Source: an uncultured Mycoplasmatota bacterium (lineage in GTDB: Bacteria > Bacillota_I > Bacilli_A > RF39 > UBA660). Taken from it: 64,000 bases of DNA. The notes under the pieces were generated by a model, which saw nothing but the letters and a program-made list of their open reading frames with translations, made no database searches and was not told where the DNA came from. A program made the position numbers and the translations under genes. The DNA lies in assembly GCA_900547225.1 (NCBI GenBank), contig URFW01000002.1, positions 148,573 to 212,572 of the forward strand, given 5' to 3'. Shown in pieces: positions 8,435 to 15,654 of this stretch (position 1 is the first letter of the stretch; each line of letters starts with the position of its first letter).

Positions 8435-9529
8435 ATGGACAGAAAACAAATAAGCAAAGTTATGCAAGAAACAAAAAAAAGAACAAGAACTATTGCTATT
8501 TTGATATTTGTTGTAATAGCTGTTTTACTTGCAGCTATAAGCATAATTTTTATCTCTATAAATAGTGAGAAGAATTACTACATTCATTATGATGAAAAAA
8601 GTGATTTAGATTATAAGGTATATTTAAAAGAAAATGATTATTTTGGAAGATATCTAGGTAAAAACAATCAATATATTGCAAGCCTAATTGATTATGTGGA
8701 GGCAGATTTTAATTACAAATTATCAATCGATGAGAAAATTGATTATTCATATTATTATTACGTAGAAGCAACTGTTCAGGTTTTAGATACTAATGATAAA
8801 CCATTATATAAAAAGGTTGATAAAGTAGTTGAAAAACAATATTTCAAGGATCCTGTTAATCATGCTTTTGAAATAGATCAAACTGTTAATTTGGATTATA
8901 ATTACTATAACAATATAGTAAATACGTTTATTAAGAGATATAACTTATCAAATGTTAAAAGTAATGTCACTTTAAGTATGTATGTTGGAATTGAAGGGGA
9001 ATGTAAAGAATTTGATTCTTCTTTAGCAGACAACGCAGTTATTAGTATGAACGTCCCATTAACAACAAACACTGTTAATATTGACATGAATTATAAATTA
9101 AATAATTCTACAAACAAGTTATTAAAATGTAGAGAAGAATCAGTATTAAATAATAAATTACTTATTTTAGGCATAGTTTTATTATTCATTGATTTAGGTG
9201 TTTTGGTAGGAACTATTAGATATTCAAAAAGAACTAGAAGCACTTTAACTATATATAATAAAAAACTAAAAAATATTTTTAATAATTATGGTCAATATAT
9301 ATCTAAGATTAAAACGGAGTTAAAATATGAAAAATTCCAAATTGTATTAGTTGAAGAGTTTGAGGATTTATTTGAGGTAAGAAATTCAAGTAATTCACCT
9401 ATATTATTTTGCCAGGATGAAACAAAAACAAGAAGTGCCTTTGTTGTTCCAACAAATTCTGGACTAGTGTACATCTATTATTATTCAATTAGTAATGTAA
9501 TTGAGCAAGGATGCAAACATGAAAGTTAA
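8435..9529 (+). CDS. DUF5305-like bitopic surface protein of the sipW operon
   Basis: 364 aa. Basic N-terminus, transmembrane helix ~20-44, an external domain of ~200 residues rich in Tyr, Asn and Asp (motifs DYKVYLKENDYF, YYYYVEATVQVLDTNDKPLY), a second helix at ~240-262, then a cytoplasmic Lys-rich tail of about 100 residues. This layout and the YxVYLxxN-type strand match DUF5305 proteins, which in Clostridia and archaea are often encoded beside SipW peptidases. The RBS is AAGGAGG. The end overlaps the next gene by 11 bp. It may be a membrane anchor or assembly factor for the fibres (inference). Confidence 0.6.
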   Translation: MDRKQISKVMQETKKRTRTIAILIFVVIAVLLAAISIIFISINSEKNYYIHYDEKSDLDYKVYLKENDYFGRYLGKNNQYIASLIDYVEADFNYKLSIDEKIDYSYYYYVEATVQVLDTNDKPLYKKVDKVVEKQYFKDPVNHAFEIDQTVNLDYNYYNNIVNTFIKRYNLSNVKSNVTLSMYVGIEGECKEFDSSLADNAVISMNVPLTTNTVNIDMNYKLNNSTNKLLKCREESVLNNKLLILGIVLLFIDLGVLVGTIRYSKRTRSTLTIYNKKLKNIFNNYGQYISKIKTELKYEKFQIVLVEEFEDLFEVRNSSNSPILFCQDETKTRSAFVVPTNSGLVYIYYYSISNVIEQGCKHES

Positions 9530-11882
9530 AGATAAATTTTTAAAGGCACGAAAAAAATATAGTGATAGTAAGAAGTGGGCAATTTTTCTTATATTAACTA
9601 TATTTTTATTGAATATAGGTTATGCAGCTTCAAAGGCCTCGCTTGAAATAAAGGGTAGTGCGAGTGCTGTAAAAATACCAGAATTATTTATCGAAGAAGT
9701 AAAAATAATTGACATAAACGGATGTTCACAAAATGAACTTCCCATAACAAATGGAACTACTTTGGATACTAATATAAATTTTCCTTCTAATGAATATTCA
9801 TATATAACATATCAGGTAACTATTGCAAATGGTACGGATTCTATTCAAAAGTATACAGGAGAAACTTATAATAGCGATACATCAACTAAAAATGTTATTA
9901 ATTATGAACTTACGGATGGTCTTTCTTCCGGTGAGTATTTGTTCCCTGGGGATAGTACAACATATACGTTAACTTATAAGTATAGAAACGGTGCAAGTAC
10001 AGGTAATTATGATTTGAAAATGAACTTTAATTTTGAAGATTCCGGTAAGTTTTCCGCACTTTCATATACAAATAGTGTTGATTTAACTAATAAAACTAAA
10101 GAAGCCGTAAAAATTAAGGTAATGAATAATGGAGATTCTGCAATCAATTATAATCTCAACATAGATAATACTAAATTTGAACTAACTGATATTAATGGAA
10201 ATTCTTTAAGTTCTCTTTCTATAAAAGCTCATACTGAAGAAGAAATAACTGTTTATTTATCCAAAAAGTCAGATGTTACATATTACAAAACAGAATATGA
10301 AACAAACTTTAGTTTAAGTTATAATGATATTACATTAGATTTTGGAAAAATAAAAATAAAAACAAATACAACAAGTGGCTATGTTGATACAACACCTCCT
10401 CAAATAGGGACAGTATCAGTTGATATCGTATATGAAGTTGGATCAATTGATGTTACTTGGTCTAATTTAGATAATAAAAATGAGTCTCCAGTAACTAATT
10501 ATGTTGTTTTACTTTATAATGATTCGGGAACTCTTGTTACAACCGGAAACACTGGTAATTCAGATACCACCTATAGATTTAAAAATCAAGCACAAGGAAA
10601 TTATTATGCTGTAGTTTATGGTATAGACGAAGCTGAAAATTCAGGAGAAACTTATGTTTCATCTTCTTCAACATCAACAACCAATGCAAGAAAATCTGTT
10701 ACAAAAGAAATGAGATGGAAAAGAACAATAACATATAATGTTACAAATATTAGTGTTGCAGGACCTAATGAGGCTAATTTGGGTGAGTCATTTACAGCTA
10801 CTTTAAAACCGGATAATAACTATAAATATAATTCTGTTCCTTCAGTTACGTCAGATGGTAAAACTTTTAAAGATTATTCAACGAATGCTGATAAATATAC
10901 TATAACAATAAATCAAGTGACAGGTGATCTAGTTATTACTGCAACAGCAGCAAGAACTGCTTGCCTTGCTAAAGGAACAAAAATATTACTTGCAAATGGC
11001 AAATATAAGAACATAGAAAATATTAGATATGATGATTTACTAATGGTATATAATCATGAAAATGGTACATTTACTCCTGAATATCCTATTTGGATTGAAA
11101 AAGGTAATTTGTCTAGTAATTATCAAGTAATAACATTTAGTGATGGTACTTCTTTAACAACGATCGATAAACATTCTTTATTTAGTATTGATGACAATAG
11201 ATATGTTGATGTAACAGATGAAAATACATTTCACGTTGGAACTAACATACTAAAAACAGTAAAATCTAAGAGAGGTTACAAGCTCAAAAGTGTTTCTGTA
11301 ACTAATATAGAAAAGGTAAATAAATCGATTGATTATTATAACGTTGTATCAACAAAATACTATGATATAATTGCAAACGATGTATTAACATCAGATGGAA
11401 GAACAGGACTAGTTAATTTTTATGAGTTTAAGGAAAATGCTGTTTGGTCTTCAAGAAGACAAGAAGTTATAAAGAATAATACATTCTTAAACTATGAAGA
11501 TTATAAATTTATTCCGTATTACTTGTTCCATGGCTTAAGAGCACAAGATGGAGCGGTTATAATTAAGTATAATTATATGACTAAAGAAGAATTTGAATCT
11601 GTGTTTACCGATTTATTATTAAATAAAGAAATGGTATTAGATCCAATAACTAAAAACAAAAAAAGATATTGGATGGTAACAACATCAGATGATAAAGTAA
11701 CAAGTAAAAATAAAGAAAAATATTTACTGAAAGAAAATAGTTATTATACGTTAGAAAAACCTAAGAAAACGAAAAATTTCAAAGGTTGGTATAATACTGG
11801 CGATGGGAAGATTTATAAACCGGGTAGTAAGGTAAAGATATATCATGGTACACATTTTGTTGCATCATATAATAAAAATTAG
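9519..11882 (+). CDS. Large surface protein with TasA-type signal, FN3, Hint and InlB-repeat domains
   Basis: 787 aa, from ATG 9519 (AAGGATG RBS) inside the end of the previous gene. Order: hydrophobic signal helix ~22-38 followed by AASKASLEIKGSASAV, nearly the motif of the TasA-like protein; beta-rich region to ~285; a fibronectin-III-like module ~288-390 (starts DTTPPQIG); a 'VTGDLVITATA' beta repeat ~398-480; a Hint domain ~482-627 with Cys482 (CLAKGTKILLANG), FSDGTSL and His552 (DKHSLF) and ending YYDIIANDVLTS; a ~75-aa linker; and an InlB B-repeat-like end (GWYNTGDGKIY...) at ~705-787. Hint domains self-cleave or ligate at the Cys peptide bond. Whether this one is active is not known. 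It is probably exported through SipW. Confidence 0.75.
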   Translation: MKVKDKFLKARKKYSDSKKWAIFLILTIFLLNIGYAASKASLEIKGSASAVKIPELFIEEVKIIDINGCSQNELPITNGTTLDTNINFPSNEYSYITYQVTIANGTDSIQKYTGETYNSDTSTKNVINYELTDGLSSGEYLFPGDSTTYTLTYKYRNGASTGNYDLKMNFNFEDSGKFSALSYTNSVDLTNKTKEAVKIKVMNNGDSAINYNLNIDNTKFELTDINGNSLSSLSIKAHTEEEITVYLSKKSDVTYYKTEYETNFSLSYNDITLDFGKIKIKTNTTSGYVDTTPPQIGTVSVDIVYEVGSIDVTWSNLDNKNESPVTNYVVLLYNDSGTLVTTGNTGNSDTTYRFKNQAQGNYYAVVYGIDEAENSGETYVSSSSTSTTNARKSVTKEMRWKRTITYNVTNISVAGPNEANLGESFTATLKPDNNYKYNSVPSVTSDGKTFKDYSTNADKYTITINQVTGDLVITATAARTACLAKGTKILLANGKYKNIENIRYDDLLMVYNHENGTFTPEYPIWIEKGNLSSNYQVITFSDGTSLTTIDKHSLFSIDDNRYVDVTDENTFHVGTNILKTVKSKRGYKLKSVSVTNIEKVNKSIDYYNVVSTKYYDIIANDVLTSDGRTGLVNFYEFKENAVWSSRRQEVIKNNTFLNYEDYKFIPYYLFHGLRAQDGAVIIKYNYMTKEEFESVFTDLLLNKEMVLDPITKNKKRYWMVTTSDDKVTSKNKEKYLLKENSYYTLEKPKKTKNFKGWYNTGDGKIYKPGSKVKIYHGTHFVASYNKN

Positions 11883-11910
11883 CTCATAACTACATGAGCT
11901 AATTTTTTTA
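11877..11910 (+). terminator. Terminator of the tasA/sipW operon
   Basis: AATTAGCTCAT at 11877-11887 pairs perfectly with ATGAGCTAATT at 11894-11904 across a 6-nt loop. A T-run follows. Confidence 0.85.
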
Positions 11911-11929
11911 AATAGATCAAATAGAAAAA

Positions 11930-12316
11930 TTATTCTTTAATTATATATTTTATTACTTCTTCTACGCTTTTCTTTGTTCCATTAGTATTGTAATATATTA
12001 AAACAGTATCAATAGCAAGTTTTAGCATATTAAAATATATTATAAGTTCGCGTCCTTTAGCAGTATCTTTGTATTCATTAATATATTTTTCAAACATCTT
12101 TTTATCTTCATTTGAAAGTGGCTCTATTTCAAAATTATATTTCTTTTCTTTTTTTGCAAATCTATAAAATATCCCATTATAATACTCATCTATAAATGAT
12201 AAATCACTAATTTTTACTATATCAGGTGTTATTCTACTATTTATATTTTTTACTAGCTTTAAATCAGCTTCATATCTTTTTTCAAACAAAAATTTTAGTC
12301 TTTTATTCTCGTTCAT
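11930..12316 (-). CDS. Hypothetical protein, 128 aa
   Basis: Not recognised. It is a soluble, charged, mostly helical protein (begins MNENKRLKFLFEKRYEADLK, C-terminus KKSVEEVIKYIIKE) without a signal peptide or membrane segment. On the minus strand the ATG has an AAAGGAG RBS 8 nt away, so translation is credible. It stands alone between the matrix operon and uvrB and is one of the few minus-strand genes, which fits an accessory gene brought in with the neighbouring island. No function proposed. Confidence 0.55.
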   Translation of the reverse strand: MNENKRLKFLFEKRYEADLKLVKNINSRITPDIVKISDLSFIDEYYNGIFYRFAKKEKKYNFEIEPLSNEDKKMFEKYINEYKDTAKGRELIIYFNMLKLAIDTVLIYYNTNGTKKSVEEVIKYIIKE

Positions 12317-12490
12317 TATAACGTCTCCTTTGAATTAACATTTTATATAATAATAGTATAGCACATTATTATAATCTAAGTAATTCTTATTGATTACATA
12401 TAAAATAAGTGTTAGAATAAGTTAATAGAATTTATTTAATGTTATTAGTATTGCTTGCTGAATTTTTAAGACAGGGCAAGGAGGTTATTT

Positions 12491-14446
12491 ATGTTCGATT
12501 TAGTGTCAAAATTTAAGCCATCAGGTGATCAACCAGAAGCTATAAAAGAGCTTTCTAAGGGGATAAAAGATGGTAAGAAATATCAAGTTTTATTAGGAGC
12601 AACAGGAACTGGTAAAACTTTTACAATAGCAAACGTTATTAAAGAGGTTAATAAACCAACATTAGTACTCGCACATAATAAAACGCTTGCAGGTCAACTT
12701 TACTCTGAACTTAAGGAAATATTTCCAAATAATCAGGTTTGCTATTTTGTTTCGTATTATGACTATTATCAACCAGAAGCATATGTACCTTCAAGTGATA
12801 CTTATATAGAAAAAGACTCTTCAATAAATGATGAGATAGATGAATTAAGGCATTATGCAACATCATCACTAATTAATTCAAAAGATGTAATAGTAGTAGC
12901 ATCGGTATCTTGTATATATGGTATTGGAGATAAAGAAGAATATGAAAAACATATGTTAACGTTAAAGGTAGGAGAAGAAATAAATAGAAATGAAGTCCTA
13001 TCAAAACTAGTTGATATGATGTATGAAAGAAATAACATAGATTTAGCAAGAGGCATGTTTAGAGCTAAAGGGGACGTTATCGAAGTAATACCAGTTTACG
13101 AAAAAAGCCATGGAATAAGAATTGAATTATTTGGTGATGAGATAGAAAGAATAACAGAGTTTGATGTTTTAACAGGCGCGGTAGTAGGTGAGAAAAAATT
13201 CATTTCAATTATGCCAGCATCACACTTTGTTACAAGTGAAGAAAAATTAAAAAAAGCAATCGTAAACATAAGAAAAGAATTAGATGAAAGATTAGCTTAT
13301 TTTAGAGAAAACGGCAAATTATTAGAGGCTGAACGCCTGGAACAGAGGTGTAAGTATGACCTTGAAATGCTTGCAGAAACAGGTTTTTGTTCTGGCGTTG
13401 AAAACTATTCTAGACACTTGGCTTTAAAACCAGAGGGTGCAACTCCAACTTGTCTTTTGGACTTTTTTCCTGATGATTTTTTAATGGTAATAGATGAGTC
13501 ACACGTAACATTACCTCAGGTTAAGGCAATGTATAATGGGGATAGAGCAAGAAAACAAATGCTTGTAGATTATGGATTTCGTCTTCCATCAGCACTAGAT
13601 AACAGACCACTTAAATACGAAGAATTTGAAGAAAAAATAAATCAGGTAATATATGTATCTGCAACTCCTGGGGATGAAGAATTACAAAAAGTAAATAACA
13701 AGGTAGTAGAACAAATAATAAGGCCAACTGGACTTTTAGATCCATTAATAGAGGTTAGAAAACAAGAAAACCAAGTTGATGATTTAATAGAAGAAATAGA
13801 AAAGCAAATAGAAAAAGGTGATAGAACACTTGTTACAACATTAACAATTCGTATGGCAGAGGAATTAACTTCTTACTTAAAAAATTTAAATATAAAAGTA
13901 GCATACTTGCATAGTGAAGTTAAAACCTTAGAAAGACTAAAAATTATTCACGATTTAAGGGAAGGCAAATATGATGTTTTAGTTGGTATTAACCTTTTAA
14001 GGGAAGGTCTTGATATTCCTGAGGTTAGTTTAGTTGCTATTTTAGATGCAGATAAGCAAGGATTCTTAAGAAGTCATAGAAGTTTAATTCAAACCATAGG
14101 TAGATGTGCTAGAAACGCAGAAGGCAGGGTAATTATGTATGCTAACTTAATAAGCGATGCGATGAGAACTGCTATAGACGAAACGAAAAGAAGAAGAGAA
14201 ATTCAAATTAAATATAATAAGGAACATAACATAGTTCCAAAAACAATAAAGAAAAAGATAATGGATGTAGTAACGGTAAATGATGAAGCAGGAGAAAAAA
14301 CTAATAAACGTAATATAAAAGATGTAAAAGAAACTGAAAAAATAATTAAAGGTTTAGAAGAAGAAATGCAAAAAGCTGCAAAAGAATTAGACTTTGAACG
14401 TGCTATGGAACTTCGTGATATTATATTTGAAATGAAAGTTAGTTAA
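12491..14446 (+). CDS. uvrB: UvrABC excinuclease subunit B
   Basis: 651 aa, full length for the family. UvrB is the damage-verifying helicase of nucleotide excision repair, loaded by UvrA and then recruiting UvrC. Visible motifs: Walker A GATGTGKTFT (~37-46), the beta-hairpin region CYFVSYYDYYQPEAY, Walker B VIDESH, the SATP motif, motif VI QTIGRCARNAEG, and a C-terminal UVR domain (EEEMQKAAKELDFERAMELRD) that binds UvrC. The ATG has an AAGGAGG RBS. uvrA follows after two small genes; the uvrB-uvrA pair is conserved in Bacillus. Confidence 0.97.
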   Translation: MFDLVSKFKPSGDQPEAIKELSKGIKDGKKYQVLLGATGTGKTFTIANVIKEVNKPTLVLAHNKTLAGQLYSELKEIFPNNQVCYFVSYYDYYQPEAYVPSSDTYIEKDSSINDEIDELRHYATSSLINSKDVIVVASVSCIYGIGDKEEYEKHMLTLKVGEEINRNEVLSKLVDMMYERNNIDLARGMFRAKGDVIEVIPVYEKSHGIRIELFGDEIERITEFDVLTGAVVGEKKFISIMPASHFVTSEEKLKKAIVNIRKELDERLAYFRENGKLLEAERLEQRCKYDLEMLAETGFCSGVENYSRHLALKPEGATPTCLLDFFPDDFLMVIDESHVTLPQVKAMYNGDRARKQMLVDYGFRLPSALDNRPLKYEEFEEKINQVIYVSATPGDEELQKVNNKVVEQIIRPTGLLDPLIEVRKQENQVDDLIEEIEKQIEKGDRTLVTTLTIRMAEELTSYLKNLNIKVAYLHSEVKTLERLKIIHDLREGKYDVLVGINLLREGLDIPEVSLVAILDADKQGFLRSHRSLIQTIGRCARNAEGRVIMYANLISDAMRTAIDETKRRREIQIKYNKEHNIVPKTIKKKIMDVVTVNDEAGEKTNKRNIKDVKETEKIIKGLEEEMQKAAKELDFERAMELRDIIFEMKVS

Positions 14447-14476
14447 AAAGTAGAGATTTTACTTATCTCTACTTTT
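14446..14476. terminator. Bidirectional terminator between uvrB and the XRE gene
   Basis: AAAAGTAGAGAT pairs perfectly with ATCTCTACTTTT (12 bp, 7-nt loop). It lies between convergent genes and overlaps the 3' end of the minus-strand gene. Confidence 0.75.
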
Positions 14477-14779
14477 AATATTTTTACAATACCAAATAAC
14501 ATCTTTTTTCTGATTATCACTAAGTTTATCAAATTCATATATTAATTCATCATTACAAGTAGTATCTTTTAATCTTATTGGAGTACTTATGTTTGTTCTA
14601 TCTAACAAATAATCAACAGAAGTATCTAAAAAGTCTGCAAGCTTAATTAATGTATCAGCACTAGGAAGAGCTTTTCCACTTTCATATGCACTTATTGTTT
14701 CTTGTGATACCTCGGCAGCTATTGATAGTCTTATTTGAGTTATATTCTTTTTTTGTCTTAATTCTTTTAAATTCTTCAT
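14459..14779 (-). CDS. XRE-family HTH transcription regulator
   Basis: 106 aa. Residues 3-60 form a Cro/C1-type helix-turn-helix: LKELRQKKNITQIRLS, then VSQETISAYESGKALPSADTLIKLADFLDTSVDYLL, the standard XRE pattern with the recognition helix at SQETISAYE. The remaining 45 residues are short and helical and may mediate dimerisation. It faces uvrB across a shared terminator and is divergent from the DUF4190-like membrane protein at 14937, with about 157 bp between the two starts, so it may regulate that gene or itself. Target unknown. Confidence 0.88.
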   Translation of the reverse strand: MKNLKELRQKKNITQIRLSIAAEVSQETISAYESGKALPSADTLIKLADFLDTSVDYLLDRTNISTPIRLKDTTCNDELIYEFDKLSDNQKKDVIWYCKNIKSRDK

Positions 14780-14936
14780 AATACTACTTCTTTCTATATT
14801 TCTAAAATAATTTTATAAAAAGTATTTGTATTTTATAGATATATGATTTATAATATATACATATACAGATTATATTTATTATATGCAGTATCTTAATAAT
14901 TATTCTGTAAATATGTAGAAAGGAGTAAGTAGTGCT

Positions 14937-15536
14937 ATGAAAGAAGAGAAAAAAACAGGATTTTCAGTTGCGTCAATGGTATTAGGAATAATTGGAATTT
15001 GCTTATCATTTATACCCATAGTTAATAATGTTTCATTTATATTAGGTGTTTTATCTGTTATTTTTGCGATAGTTTCATTAGTTAAAAAGTCAGGCAAGGC
15101 AAAGGCAATTGTAGGATTAATATTAGGTATATTATCTGTTGTAATAACGCTATCACTTCAAAATAGTTGGTCAAAGTCGCTAGATGATGTTGGTAAAGAT
15201 TTGGATAATATGACGGGTGATAACACAGAAGAAATATTAAAAAAAGATGTTGACGTTAATATTGGAAAATTAAATGTTACAACCGATGAATATGGTTATT
15301 CAGATTCTGAACTTGTAGTTACAGTAACAAATAAATCTAAAGAGAAAAAATCATTCACTATACATATAGAAGCAGTAGATAATACTGGAAAAAGAATAGA
15401 TGATGATTATGTTTATGCAAATGACTTGAATTCTGGTCAAACGCAAGACTTTAAAATATTTACTTTAGTTTCGTCGGAAAAATTAGAACAAATGAAATCA
15501 GCTGAATTTAAAATTATTGATGTTTCAATGGATTAG
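14937..15536 (+). CDS. DUF4190-type membrane protein with extracellular FxLYD-like domain
   Basis: 199 aa. Two hydrophobic helices with a Gly-rich pattern (ASMVLGIIGICLSFIPIV, then GKAKAIVGLILGILSVVITL) match DUF4190/'CCC' membrane modules. After ~residue 85 comes an extracellular beta domain (LNVTTDEYGYSDSELVVTV...NKSKEKKSFTIHIEAVDNTG) like the FxLYD or telomeric-repeat-like domains in Firmicutes lipoproteins. No lipobox. ATG 14937 has GAAAGGAG upstream. Divergent from the XRE regulator. Function unknown; probably a cell-surface sensor or structural protein. Confidence 0.65.
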   Translation: MKEEKKTGFSVASMVLGIIGICLSFIPIVNNVSFILGVLSVIFAIVSLVKKSGKAKAIVGLILGILSVVITLSLQNSWSKSLDDVGKDLDNMTGDNTEEILKKDVDVNIGKLNVTTDEYGYSDSELVVTVTNKSKEKKSFTIHIEAVDNTGKRIDDDYVYANDLNSGQTQDFKIFTLVSSEKLEQMKSAEFKIIDVSMD

Positions 15537-15565
15537 AAAAGTTATGTTTTACATAGCTTTTTTTC
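15537..15565 (+). terminator. Terminator before uvrA
   Basis: AAAAGTTATG and CATAGCTTTT form a 10-bp stem with one G-T pair. A T-run follows. Confidence 0.7.
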
Positions 15566-15654
15566 TTATCATTGCCATAAGTACATTTGTTTGATATAAT
15601 TGATGTATAAATTTAATAATTTTATGATAGAATATTAAACTGAAGGTGATTTAA

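Noticed and set aside
12853..13056. 67-codon minus-strand frame in uvrB
   Set aside because: Shadow of uvrB codons; no RBS and no resemblance to a protein. The same applies to the other antisense frames inside uvrA, clpC, parA, parB and dnaB.
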